Source: Fragilaria crotonensis (taxonomy: Eukaryota; Bacillariophyta; Fragilariophyceae; Fragilariales; Fragilariaceae). Taken from it: DNA of 39,229 nt. The position numbers and the translations under genes were made by a program. The notes below the pieces were generated by a model. It was not told where the DNA came from. It did no database searches and worked only from the letters and a program-made list of their open reading frames with translations. Location: NCBI GenBank assembly GCA_022925895.1, contig JAKSYS010000600.1:1-39229 (forward strand), given 5' to 3'. The number at the start of each line of letters is the position of its first letter. Positions within the stretch are counted from its first letter, which is position 1. Positions 10,108 to 21,285 of the stretch are shown in pieces.

Positions 10108-12666
10108 ATGCGTTGGGATTCTCCAGTGAGTATCCATGTTCAAACCCAACACACCGAATTCGGATAGAATGGAGTTACGACAGGTGAATCCAGCGGTGGT
10201 CTGGTTTCATTTGCTCAATGGGAGAGCTGGGATCCACCGACTTCGCAATATGATTGAGCGGAGCATACTCAACTCGGTCTCTTGATCCTTGACCACTGCA
10301 TGACGATGAGAAAAAGTACCTCGTTGGACGTCTTGACCAGTAATTCGCACGTGGTTTCCTTCTAGGAGAAGACTTCCAAACGCAAGCGCTTCCGCTGTTC
10401 CCCAGTCTATGCCTTCGCCTTGTTCCGCCATTTCGCGTCGAGCTTGGAAAATCTTAGCCATTTGACGATGCAGCTTGAAATCTGGGGGGACGGTGCCGGC
10501 AACGATCCCAATCTTGCGCAAGATTTCAGTGTTGACGCCAGTGGGGCGAATTCTAGACATTTGTCTTGGCGACCTGAACGACTTCCACTTGGATGATAGC
10601 CAATCGTCTTCTTTCCTCTTGTAGGTCTTAGCGGCCTGCAAGTCGCTCTCGTAGGAATCCAAGGCGAACTGGCGGACTTCAGCGCATTCTTCCTTAGTCA
10701 TGTCACCAGATTCGATGAGACGCTTCTCAAAGACGTCAATGGTCGAAGGGTGCGACGAAATCTTACGATAAAGCTGAGGTTGCGTAAAGGCGGGTTGATC
10801 CAATTCGTTGTGCCCATTACGTCGGTAGCAGACCATATCGATAATGACATCTGTGCCCCATTCATGACGATATTCCACTGCCGTTTCGAGGGCTGTCGAA
10901 ACTGCAAGAGGGTCGTCTCCGTTGCAATGAAAGATAGGGCAGTTGAAGGCCTTCCCAATGTCGGAGCAGTAAGGCGTAGAACGAGAATGAATAGGGTTGG
11001 TTGTGAAGCCAATTTGGTTGTTTACAATAACATGGATAGTCCCACCAACATTAAAATCGTCGACACCTGCCATCTGCATGGTTTCGTACACGATCCCCTG
11101 ACCGGCAAACGCCGCGTCACCGTGTAACAGAATGGGCACGACATTGCGGACATCTTCTGGTCTGTACGTAGAACAAAGAGCAGTTGTTGTGTGAATCTGA
11201 CGTTGCTATTGATCGTTGCTTGCCGTGCGATTCAAGACTTGAGTCACCCTGCCTAAAGACACGTACCTGTTGCCACAGTAATATTGTTTTGCTCGAGCCT
11301 TACCCACAACCACAGCATTGACGCATTCTAAATGACTTGGATTTGCCACCAAACTCAAATGAATTTTGCGTCCATCTGGATACGTCCTATCCATGCTCGA
11401 TCCAAGATGGTACTTGACATCACCGCTGACTGCCCACTCACCATCCGTCTTGAAATGCTCCGACAACTCATAATGTGTTCCCATGAATTCACTGAAGATC
11501 AGTGGCATGGGCTTGCGCATGACATTTGCCAAAATGTTCAAACGTCCTCGATGAGGCATGCCAATGACGAACGAATGGGCACCCAATTCGCTCGCCCGAT
11601 CAATGGCATCTTTAAGTGCCGGAACGATGGCTTCACCACCATCCAAACCGAAACGTTTGGTGGTATTAAATTTCTGCGCCAAAAAGTTTTCAAAGGTATC
11701 GGCGAAACAGAGGCGTTCGTAAATGTGCTGTTTCTTCTCTTGATCGTAAAAGAGCCAATGCGGTTTCTCGATGCGTTCTCGCATCCAATTAACCTTGTGC
11801 GGATCCCCAATGTGCATATATTCGACCCCAAGAGTGCCACAATATGTCTTGCGAAGTTCCTTGAGGATGAGGCGGAGAGTGGATTTCTGATTGGCCGACG
11901 CCAATTCTTCGAGATACCCCTTGTTGCCGCCGGTACTGGTGCCTTTGAAGTTGAGAGGGCGGTCCAAATCGATCTCTGAGAAGCCGTGGTGCTCGATTCC
12001 AAGCTGTTCTGGATAACCGTCCTTATCGAGGTTGGCAACGTTTGATGGACGGAAGGGAAAGGAATCGCGAGTATGAATGCCCAGAGGATCAAGTTGGGCA
12101 GCCAAATGTCCATGAACTTGATAGGCGCGGATCAAGTGCGAGATCCCAAGAGAATCTGAGGGTGCAGCGTCCTGTATCACGAGAGATGTGGAATGTGTGT
12201 AAGTGATGGGATGTTACTAGAAAGTTGAAAGTGCGACCTATTGCAACGAACGTACCGCAACTTTCCTGGCCGCGGCAGCAGTAGTAGGGTTTTGATAATC
12301 GGTCTCTTGAAAGGCCACGCCGTGCTCAAGATTATCGAAATACTTCTTCCAACTAGCGTGTACTGACGACGGATCCTGCTGATATTGTTCAAACATTTGT
12401 TCCGCGTAAACGGACGAGGTTCCATTGAGGAAAGATTCTTGAACTCGTTCATGCGATTGCGACGCCGTGGAGAAGACTCGTCGACCCTGCGATCGTGTGT
12501 GTGATTGCATTGTACGAGTAGTATTCGTACGGGACGTACCAGCGACTGTATTCACAAAGCTGCCACTGTTCATGGTTGACATGAATTTGCTCTTCTGCGA
12601 ACAACATAGCACTTGCTGTTGCCACTGGCGGAATGCGGTCCGCAACAAAGCCGATTGAGGAGGCAT
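9255..12666 (-). CDS. OGDH: 2-oxoglutarate dehydrogenase E1 component, mitochondrial
   Basis: This encodes the thiamine-diphosphate enzyme that decarboxylates 2-oxoglutarate in the TCA cycle, acting with E2 (succinyltransferase) and E3. Exon 1 is 12666-12256, exon 2 is 12171-11267, and exon 3 runs from 11161 to the TAG at 9255. Introns of 84 and 105 bp both use GTACGT donors. The N-terminus is rich in Arg, Ser, Thr and Gln like a mitochondrial transit peptide. SVYAEQM and SWKKYF begin the mature protein. GMPHRGRLN, the ThDP motif GDAAFAGQG with [18 protein letters not shown] and [10 protein letters not shown] follow, then [27 protein letters not shown] and QQEPKNMGA. Total length is about 1080 residues, normal for the family. 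The frame breaks near 10272, 10178, 10143 and 9950. A pair of compensating shifts near 9345 and 9320 replaces the usual ATGMGKVH stretch. Exons 1, 2 and the first 890 bp of exon 3 are fully open. Confidence 0.95.
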
Positions 12667-14295
12667 GTTGAGAGATCAAAAGCGTTGGATAGTGTCGCTG
12701 TGGTGTCGGAGTCAGTCGCCTGTGTGATGGAATTCTTGACCAACAGGTATGATCTCTGATGCACAAGAGTCCTCGGAGTACTCAGGTATGATGTAATTGA
12801 CCAGGTACCTTAATAGTACCTTCGAGATAGACTACTCGAGGTGCTGTTCTATCGCACAAATGACAAATGTGTATCTGGACCGAGTCGTCGCCGAAATGCG
12901 ATGTGGGATATGGGATATGGGAGACAGCCATATGGGAGACAGCAATAACTGCGCAAACTGAATCCAGAAATCCATCAGTTGATGGGTGCGAAGTTCCCAG
13001 AAGAAAATCAATGATTCCTGCAGATGGTCCGTCACCAATGGCCCTCAATCCCAGGTTCTCTATGAACAGCGCACGAGTTCGGGCACTTGAGATTGATTTA
13101 GCTGTGATGCGCCTGGTTTCATGGTACCTGGGACGAGTACTCCAATACTCCGGTACCATGCATTGGAGTACTCCAGTACCAGTTGTTTTTGCCTAGAGAC
13201 TAGAGTAAGTCGTAGGGCTGGTACCTGGTACTGTAGTATGCATAGTGTCGAACGTCGAAACCCAGACGCGACGGTACCAGTACCAGGTAAGAGAATTGTA
13301 TACATATATCATATACGAGTATGATATATGGTAAATGTGGGCAATCGTGTACGAAACAGTACCGTAGACAGTAGTGGTACCACAGTATACACAACAGGCT
13401 GATGCCTTCCATAATACTCCAGTACGACAGTAAACGTCAATACTGCATTGCTTTTCTACACAAGAATCCTTGTACTACAACAGTTTACAAAAATCCCATC
13501 CACAATGGTTAGAAGGAGGGATGCCATTGACTTCAGGCCACCATGGTATCATGGTCTTGCTTCATTGCTTCCACTTGCTTGCTAGCTACTTTAACTGACG
13601 GCTACAAGAAATCAGCACTCTTATCCCATGATTGCTGCCACTTTGTTCCAATGATGATCTTCTTAAATCAATGGTGTGTGCAAAGATGTCTAATAACATT
13701 GTTTAGTTTGTACAATAGTAGAGCTGTGATGTTTGTATCAAATTCTGTCCACTTCCATTGTCACAGCCGGACATGCGTACATGGCAAAGAGACCACAGCA
13801 GTCAACATAGCTCAGGACACAAACTCACATGTAGAAATCTGCACTGGACACATCACATTCCAATCTTGATGGAATTCTAATGCATCCATGGCCTTCTTGG
13901 GTGTCATGGGGAAAAGGTTGTAACTTCAGAATTGAAATTATGCCACTCTTTCACCTTTCACCATCCCTTTGACTGACTGCCAAAGTTTGACAATTTTGAA
14001 CACGGTGTTGTATTAGAGAAAAGGGGCACATGGGCACATCACCGTTGTTTTCAGGAGTTTCTTAGACTTTCGGGGAAACTTCTGAAGTTGAAAAAACTAA
14101 AAGACGGATGAGGCCTGGGTCAGGAGTCCGGAGTCCTGAATTCAACGAGTGTGTACTACAGTATCAGAACTACCAGTAGACGGTGCGTTCGTTCTCCAGG
14201 AACCGTCGAAGTACTAGTTCGATTACTATCGGTAGTAGTAGTATTACTTGTACTGTGTACTAGCACATTTGCATATTTCGCTTTTTCTACAACGG
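12667..14295. other. Non-coding, GTAC-rich DNA upstream of OGDH
   Basis: No gene is recognised. The first few hundred bases should hold the OGDH promoter. 12780-13440 is crowded with GGTACC, AGTACTCC and CAGTACC words, which often form short inverted repeats (one is listed at 13135-13173). 13540-13870 contains an open frame of about 100 codons with no recognisable domain. 13870-14295 shows nothing beyond more GTAC words near 14160-14260. Confidence 0.45.
13135..13173. repeat. Perfect 12-bp inverted repeat, GTAC type
   Basis: GAGTACTCCAAT (13135-13146) and ATTGGAGTACTC (13162-13173) are exact reverse complements with a 15-bp loop that itself contains GGTACC. It belongs to the family of GTAC-containing palindromes scattered through the non-coding parts of this window. 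Its role is unknown. Confidence 0.75.
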
Positions 14296-15016
14296 AGGCA
14301 TACCAGGCTTTGGAAAAATAATACTGCATACTGGTATCGACCTCCAATGTCGCACCAGTACGTATACTTCTACTGCAGTGGAGCTGCAGTACGTACTTCA
14401 GTATATCTAAGAGCTGCAGTATATACTGCAGTATCTTCCCACCGATGCTGCAAATACTGATACTGCAAGGGGCTGCAGTATTTACTGGTACTGCACAACA
14501 GTAACAGTAGCACAGTAGCGACTATTGGTACGACGCTAGCTGTATTGGCGAAGTCGCAAAAATGCCAAATTAAGCAAAGTGCAAGTAGAATTAGTATTGT
14601 ACTACTGTGTACTGTAGTGGGACGAAGAAATTGTACAGATTTATGGATAAGAATGCAACTTAAACCGACACAAATAGTTACAAATTGACGTGATTGATAA
14701 TTCTTGTGCAAGAAATAGTTACAAATTGACGTGATTGATAATTCTTGTGCAAGTCAGTTCTCGCACGATATTCCCAGTATTTCAAAATACTGCAAATACT
14801 GCAGTATCGTTTTCAGAGCTGGAGTATGGTTTTTTGTGGAGCTGCAGTATGGTTCTACTGCTCTGGAGCTGCAGTATATTTTTTTACTTACTGCGCGAGA
14901 GCTGCAGTACGTACAGTATTACTTACTGCCATGGAGCACAAGTATACTGGTATGGTATACTGCAGTATCCAGTATACTTATGTACCAGTATATTTTTTCC
15001 AAAGCCTGAGGCATAC
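14296..15016. mobile_element. hAT-like MITE with 8-bp target-site duplication
   Basis: The element spans 14304-15008 (705 bp). The left end reads CAGGCTTTGGAAAAA (14304-14318). The right end is its exact reverse complement for those 15 bases, and 21 of the first 23 positions match if the arm is extended. Immediately outside both ends is the same octamer AGGCATAC (14296-14303 and 15009-15016). Terminal repeats starting CAGG and an 8-bp duplication are typical of the hAT superfamily. There is no transposase inside, so it is non-autonomous. Both halves carry repeated (G/A)GCTGCAGTA words (six or more) and a perfect 18-bp palindrome at 14414-14431, probably subterminal transposase-binding sites. 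The exact target duplication suggests a fairly recent insertion. Confidence 0.85.
14672..14753 (+). repeat. Exact 41-bp tandem duplication inside the MITE
   Basis: Positions 14672-14712 and 14713-14753 are identical. The unit begins AAATAGTTACAAATTGACG and ends TTCTTGTGCAAG. A perfect head-to-tail copy implies a recent slippage or repair event within the element, or an assembly artefact. Confidence 0.9.
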
Positions 15017-15518
15017 TACCGATAAATCCTACCTGTAGCACAAGTGCCTGCGGCGCTGCAACAGGCTGCTACTGTACACATGGCAAGTGTCAGTTGTTGT
15101 GATGGGCATATGTGGATAATACATGTGCAACACACGTATCGCACATAGGTTCGTTCTTCTCTCATTGACGTACGCGTTTGTGTTACTGGATTACCACTGG
15201 AGTGATTTAAGCATTCAGTTTAAGATGTATGATAGCTTCAGGTAGGCCTACAAGTGTGCGGCAGAATCTTAATATTACTCGTCCAAGAATGGTATTGGAC
15301 TACAGGACTCTACTGAACTACCGGTACTCGCGGGCCGAGCGTTGAAAATTTCGTGTTCTAGTGCATTCCCTTTGTACGACGCGAACCAAGAAAGTGATCA
15401 CTGCTAAGACAAGAACACATAACTCCCTCCATGACGTTGCATACTGTTTGTGCAAGTAGCTCCAATTGTTCCCATTGTTCCAAGTGTTCCAAGGACCGAC
15501 ACCACGCACGACACGATA
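15017..15518. other. Intergenic region upstream of the RING gene
   Basis: No gene is seen. This stretch separates the MITE from the RING-H2 gene and should include its promoter. An ATG at 15431 opens a short Cys/Ser-rich frame, out of phase with the RING protein, that leads nowhere recognisable. Confidence 0.4.
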
Positions 15519-17145
15519 ATGAACTCAACAACAATTGTGAGCAATTCCACCAATCCATGGGGAGGTTTGAGTGAGAATGGAACACTTGTTGTTGCTCCAG
15601 CCGCGGATGATGATACATTTCCAAGTCCATTCACAAACTATACTGACGGTACAAACAGTACTGACATGTTTCAAGGAAACATCAGCTCAACCTTATATTA
15701 TTCGGACTACAACGTAAATGCGCTTTCAAATGAAAATAGCACCAACCAAATTGATGTAATCAGTGCAGAAGGCTCTGGAGAACAGATGACCCCCGGTGTC
15801 GTGCTATGGTCGTCCTTTCTCATCCTCATGTTCTGCATGTCGGTACGCCCAGCGATACCCGATCCCAATCACAGAGCGGCGCTCCTCCGTTATCGACAAC
15901 AGCGACAGCGCGAGGAAGAAAGGAAGAAAGACCCAGCACGACGGCAAAGGGTTGTTGAATCGAGTCTCGTTACCATGGTGAGTACTGACGACTATCAACT
16001 GCCAACTCGTTTCCCTTCTTGTGGTATCAATGAGACTATTCGCCACATGTCACAACAGTCCCATGTCTAACGCTTTTCACTTTCGTTCTCAACCTCAAAC
16101 TAACAAAAATCAACTCACTGTTCCCATGGGATGTTCGTCCAGCGCGTTGTATCCTGTGATGAAAATCATACTCTACGATTGGGAGCTCTTTCGGGATCTA
16201 TAGCATCCTTATCGCTGGAGGAAGATTCGTCATTTTCAATCACTTCGCTGGAAGATGAGCGAAGGTCGGCCTGTGTTATTTGCCTCGAGGCGTTTCGCAA
16301 GAATGATTGTGTCACCTGGAGCAAAAGCATGGAATGTAGGCACGTTTTTCACCAGGAATGCTTGGAGGAATGGCTTGTAAACCCCAAACATGACGATTGT
16401 CCAGCCTGTCGATGTCAGATTGTGCATGACGACGACGACGACGAAGACGAAGACGATCTATTGCGTATGGCTGAACAGGATGGTCAAGATGGACAGCAAC
16501 AACGACACTCATCGTCGTCGCTTGCATTTGTGATTATGAATGGTTTGATTTCTCCTCTACGACGAGCTAGAGACTCAATCATTGGCAGTTCCATCAACCT
16601 TGGCGGCGATCGGCAGCTACGTCGCGTTCTTTCTTCTGACGCCTCGCCGTCACGATTCGGTGTTGTATTTCGACGTGTTTCCAGTGGCATTTATTCTCGT
16701 TTAAGTGGGACCGGGACCTTTGACAGTCAAGATTGTGATAACAACTACGAACTACCTCGAAGTATCACTGATCCCTCAGAACTGAGGAGAACAAGATCGG
16801 AAGGTTTGCCCATTACCCCAAAAGAAATAATTTATTTCATTTTGTGGAAAGGTCTAATTCTGATGTGATTGACCACACTCTTGATCTCGAGCTTGGTGAT
16901 GATTCGGAAGAGCATGTCGAATATCAAACATTCGACCTCGGACGATTCATTTTGGATTTCTCCCATCGTCTGGTTCAAATGCATATGCCAAGCTTGCTGT
17001 CGCGGACAATAGTTCTATCGGGTTCCATGAACTTTCCGACGATGAAGGTAGTCTCGAGTCACGAGAGATGATCGCAGATGAGGATGAGGATGAGGATGAG
17101 GATGAGGATGAGGATGTTGACATTACGGCATCGGTCATTCACTGA
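15519..17145 (+). CDS. Single-pass membrane RING-H2 protein, probable E3 ubiquitin ligase
   Basis: Exon 1 (15519-15977) encodes 153 residues. They form an N-terminal domain with many N-x-S/T sequons (probably lumenal or extracellular), one membrane segment around residues 93-109, and a basic Arg/Gln/Glu stretch. A GTGAGT donor and a 165-bp intron lead to exon 2 at 16143. Exon 2 carries a RING-H2 finger at about residues 197-242 (CVICLEAF, then CRHVFH, CLEEW and CPACR), all eight metal ligands present. It is followed by an acidic Asp/Glu run and a Ser/Arg-rich tail. Such proteins hand ubiquitin from an E2 to membrane or secretory-pathway substrates. The reading frame as written stops at 16866. 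Coding character continues in another frame from about 16810 (FHFVERSNSDVIDHTL) and in a third from about 16950 (SSGSNAYAKLAVADN) to the stop at 17145, so two small indels or an unrecognised intron are likely. ATG 15519 is chosen because an in-frame stop lies upstream. Confidence 0.8.
17077..17112 (+). repeat. GATGAG hexanucleotide repeat
   Basis: Six perfect GATGAG units encode alternating Asp-Glu near the C-terminus of the RING protein. The repeat number is likely to vary between alleles. Confidence 0.85.
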
Positions 17146-19449
17146 AGTGTTTGCTTGCTACTTGATACCGTCGCGTTGCACCATTCATACGCTAGGGTCG
17201 ATATGCAGATTCCGCGAGGGCTGCTTTATTGTACTATAGTATTCACATAACATTCGGTGTGATCGCTCACGTGCGCAGATCACGACCGGATTGTTTTTAA
17301 GTCAATATTCTAATAGGAAGCCATGCTTGACTCAATTGCAACTCGTCCAGTTATTTGTTAGTAGACAATGGTAAGAAACCATTCTTTTTTTAGATCAAGT
17401 CCTACTAGACTATCTCGTCGCTAATTTAGGCCATATATTAGATATATATCATACTGCTGTACAATTTGACCCCTTGTCGCCGGTTGGGTGCTTCGACTTA
17501 CTGTGCCAGTCATGCATCTGTAGAGCACCTGTTCGCCAGCTGGCCACCATATTACGTTTCATTGGATCGTAATAATACTCTACCTTCTCCCTGACCAATT
17601 GAAAAGTACTCCAGAGTACTGGAAAGCACTGGCAGATGATGCGATCTTTGAAGCGATTGCATTCCACGACGTCCGAGGCGCCCAACATAGATACTCTCAA
17701 CATAAGGGGCACCTCGTCATGAGTCACGAGATAAAAGTGGTCTCGAATGGACACACAGTGATTTGCCTAGTTAAACTATTGATACCAGCCTATGGTCACC
17801 CTATCACCCAATATTGTTACAGATTTGGAGACAAGCAAGAGATCATGGCCTTGAAAAATGTCACTGAACAAAACAAAAAATAAGCTACCCTTCATGGAGT
17901 AAGTTGATGAAAACAAAATGCAAAGTATTCTCGTCTAGTATTGATGAAGCAGTCGTCTAGCTAGTATACCAGAAGTACATACTAGGTATGCTTACAAGCT
18001 TCTGGCTCATCTCTTAAAGCAATCAATTGATTTGTAACTTCAATGACAAGGTCGGTCTTCATCATTGTTGACATCATGCCTTTAAGTCTGACAACAAAAT
18101 ACAATTTTGAGAATACCTTTGAGCACGGTCGCAGAAAGTGCTTTGACAGCTTTGACACTGTCAAATTGTCCTTGGCAGCAGTCTCAAAGCGCCCCATCAA
18201 TTCCGTAAGATAGGGCATCATCTCACATGGTTGTGCTTCTTCTGCTGATTGTCTTGCTTTTTGCTTTTCTACCTTCTTCTATGCTTTCTGATCAAACTTC
18301 CTTTGTATGAGTTCTCTCATCAACCTTTTCCTAGCCTATTGCAGCCACTGCAGCAGAAACAGTGCAAAGAGCATTCCGAAATGGGAGGTTTTGAATTGTC
18401 AGTAATTGCCCACCTGAAGATTGGCCACAGTCATCTTCCTTTTAGAGGAGATAGGAAATGTTAATGCTTGGCAGTGAAAGAAGGGCACGCACTTGAAGGC
18501 ATGTTGATACCGCCTGAAACATGATGAGGATCCACACCATCTCATCCGCTACAATCAGAACAATGCAGCATTCCTAAAACCTTCTCAAGGATTAACACCC
18601 AACAAGTTGCCTTGCCTTTGCGGTAGGCCTGGAGACATATCTGATTCACCCAGACAGCTCAGTAGTAAGACCAACCCAAACAATCCTGACACTATGGATT
18701 ATTGCATTTACGTTTCTGAAGATGGAATTAAACTGTTGTCCTATATTTTTCATGGCGGTTATATTTATGCTTGGAATTTTTCATTCAGACCTTCAACTTT
18801 GTGCTCCCACCTGCGCTTAAGCATTGAACATATCGCCGTAACTCCCAAGTCAAGTCATCTAAATTAATAACTGGTGAACAGATGCCCTAACATGGGGGTC
18901 TGGAGCAGGGGAGTCCCGCTTTTGGTACTGTTCTGCATAATTCGGTATTTCGACACTTTTTTGAAGCAAGAAACTCCCAAATGAACATTCAAACTCAAAC
19001 GCCAGTATTCGATTATGTACACCGATACGCTTGTTTAATTGTGTAGAAAACGTATCTGATGCCGTTTCGATGAAAGGCCTGGTTTTTATCTATTTATCCT
19101 TATTTCTTAGCAATAAATATCGGACGGATGTAGGATTGTGAGTTCATACGCTGTACTCCGTACATGATAGAGACCACTCTGAATTTTTGAATTTTTGCCC
19201 TCAATTTTTGTAAATATTGCTTTTTAATGTTATACCTATCATATAGTCATACGCCGTCGTATGCATACTGCATACTGCATGTACTGTATGTGATCACTTC
19301 TTGTGACGTCATCTTTCGTTCAAAACACTGAAGGAAACCATTTTCGAAGTACACGATCTACTGCAGGCTACGTGCCTCATCCTTGATTTTAAACCGTTTG
19401 AGTTTAGTCATACTTCCATCGAACGTCTTATCCATGAATACCTTTTGCG
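17146..19449. other. Long intergenic region without a recognised gene
   Basis: Several open frames of 60-100 codons occur here: 17449-17754 minus (WHSKSKHPTGDKG), 17599-17883 plus, and 17982-18221 minus (MMPYLTELMGRFETAAKDN). None shows a known domain, and stops separate them. A frame from about 18505 to 18867 (plus) reads YNQNNAAFLKPSQG and then NKLPCLCGRPGD. It could be the tail of a degraded mobile-element protein, but I cannot name it. 18870-19449 is A/T-rich and should contain the promoter of the first GT49 copy, including a TGACGTCA octamer at 19304-19311. Confidence 0.35.
19304..19311. promoter_or_regulatory. TGACGTCA (CRE-like) octamer upstream of GT49 copy A
   Basis: A perfect palindromic TGACGTCA lies about 184 bp upstream of the ATG at 19495. 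bZIP factors bind this core, and related TGACGT/ACGTCA elements act in a diatom CO2/cAMP-responsive promoter. The match is seen directly; activity is inference. Confidence 0.25.
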
Positions 19450-19494
19450 ACTTGCGACGCTTTCAATTCAAAGAGTTCCTGTAGAGCAGTGGTG

Positions 19495-20917
19495 ATGAGA
19501 AGAGCCACAGCGCTGACGATACCGAAGTCCCACCACAACCACGTGAATGGTCATGGCCCCGACGAAACCTGCATACTCCAAGAACGACGCAGAGAGCGGC
19601 GGAAAAGGCGACATTTGGCATTTGTTTGGAACTTGGCACTGGCATTCAGTGCAGTTTCATGTTTGGTTCTTGTCATCTGCATGTTCGGCGTCCTTCTGGT
19701 CCGTGCAAACACGCGTGGGTCTGATCACACGAAGCATAGCCTCAGAATTCCCAGCTCTGTGTCCGATTCTGGTTCCGACAAAAAGCAACAAGACGAGCCT
19801 GTGATACTGTCCGAACAACAGCAGCAATTTGAGCGCTTTACAACTGGCGCACCAGAATGCACCGCCATGACGGCCGACGATGTATCATTCACTCTCGTGA
19901 CGCAGCTTTCAATGGATCGGCTCTGGATGATGCAACATCACTGCGAACGTTGGGGCCATGCTGCCCCCATCTCAGTCGCAGTTCTGACCAACCAAACCAC
20001 ATTGCAAACAAGGGAGGCACTGATCGACCTTGGGTGTCAGGCGACGTGCTGACTGTGCAGACTATGAAAGCCACCGAAGAGCTCGAGGCTGACTACCCCG
20101 TCAATCGACTTCGCAGAATGGCATTGTCGGCAGTACGAACTTCACATGTGATGTACGTGGATATAGATTTTGGGAATCGATCGATTTGCATGATACTTTG
20201 CAGCAATCCTCAGTCAGGAAGGCCCTTGCCTCGGATCCAAAACTCGGTGTGGTCGTTCCCGCCTTTCAATTGAATAGGCAGTGCCGAGAATATCGCGATT
20301 GTCCTGAGAAAAATATACCCATGATGCCCAAAACACGAAAAGAAATTATTGATACTGTATGGGAAGGCAGGGGAACTCCGTTCGATCCTACCAATCGAGG
20401 AGGACACGGCTCTACTTTGTATTTACAATGGATGAAACAAGAGCCAGGAAAGTTGCTGGATATTCCGTGCATCCAGAGCAATAGGTATGAACCCTACATG
20501 GCATTTCGTTACTGTCACAACCTGCCACCATTTCAATTGCAGTTCTCCGGGTATGGAAAGAACAAGATGACGTGGGTGATGCAACTTCGCAGGGAAGGAT
20601 ACGTCTTTTCTCAACTTGGAGGTGCATATGTCGTTCATTACCCGCACCTGGACTCGGCGTCTCGGATGGAATGGGCCCAAGGTCCCAGCGACTTGCAACC
20701 TTTCAAAGGGCCAGACGGGAAAATGTACAAAAAACGACCAGCTGATGTGAAGCTTGCTGATTGGACCAGTTACAAACGCGGACGAGTCGATGCAGCATTT
20801 ATCGCCTTCAGAAAATGGATGCAAGCTGAAATCGAAGACACGGCCAGGATTCAGATGTGCGAGAGTAAGCAAGACGATGACGGCAGGCTATGGATAGATA
20901 GGTCTCATGCAGAATAG
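19495..20917 (+). CDS. LARGE/B4GAT1-like glycosyltransferase (GT49), copy A, frameshifted
   Basis: This encodes a type II membrane protein: a short basic cytosolic N-terminus, a membrane anchor at about residues 40-69, a Ser/Gln stem, then a GT49 domain. Family marks are TLVTQLSMDRLWMM, YPVNRLRRMAL, the DxD-type metal site in MYVDIDF, GHGSTLY, YEPYMAFR, FSGYGKNKM and VVHYPHL. LARGE and B4GAT1 enzymes add glucuronate or xylose to Golgi glycans; the acceptor here is unknown. Relative to copy B two single bases are missing. One is at about 20040 (CAGG against CAAGG) and one in a T run at about 20168-20171 (four T against five), so three frames are needed. With these restored the length would be about 474 residues. 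The ATG at 19495 is chosen because both copies share it (MRR...ALTIP). No introns are seen. Lesions sitting exactly where copy B is intact suggest recent decay or sequence error. Confidence 0.8.
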
Positions 20918-20921
20918 CACT

Positions 20922-21061
20922 TCACCCTAGGGTGTTCCTGCCAATTTGTCGCAGATAGCTCACACAAAAGAAAAGCACGAAACCGAATCGATCCAGCGGC
21001 CAAACGCGAAGCAGCGGTTTTCCAACGATGTCATCTGCAGACAATGACCCCCAAACTCTTG
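20922..21061 (-). pseudogene. Duplicated 3' end of the signal peptidase gene
   Basis: On the minus strand this encodes RVWGSLSADDIVGKPLLRVW, matching the C-terminus of the peptidase at 22753-24558 (one Ala for Thr) before diverging. Homology starts abruptly at 21061 and has no upstream peptidase sequence. It is therefore a truncated passenger of the GT49 tandem duplication, with no start or catalytic residues. Confidence 0.85.
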
Positions 21062-21285
21062 TAACAAAAACGGTATCGCTGAACGGGCAGTCCAATCCGT
21101 GTCGAATATGGCTCACTTCTTCTTCTCACGAAGACGAAGGTCCTTCTCGTTGTTGTCTTTTCGCTATCATATATGTATACATGTTCTGTATTACGTCCGA
21201 TCGTCGACCGGAGGTGTGAGCTCAACATTTTTCAAACGGGACCAACGGAAATCCTCGCTCCTACAGTGCAAGTTGCGACAGCGAC

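Larger units (their letters stand above)
19450..21061 (+). repeat. Segmental tandem duplication, unit A
   Basis: This 1.6-kb unit matches 21286-22883. Similarity begins at ACTTGCGACGCTTTCAA (19450) and stops abruptly after CCCAAACTCTTG (21061). The unit contains a whole GT49 gene plus about 140 bp homologous to the 3' end of the signal peptidase gene. Confidence 0.85.

Noticed and set aside
10750-11979. Plus-strand frames of 125 and 215 codons inside OGDH
   Set aside because: They are antisense shadows of strongly conserved E1 coding sequence.
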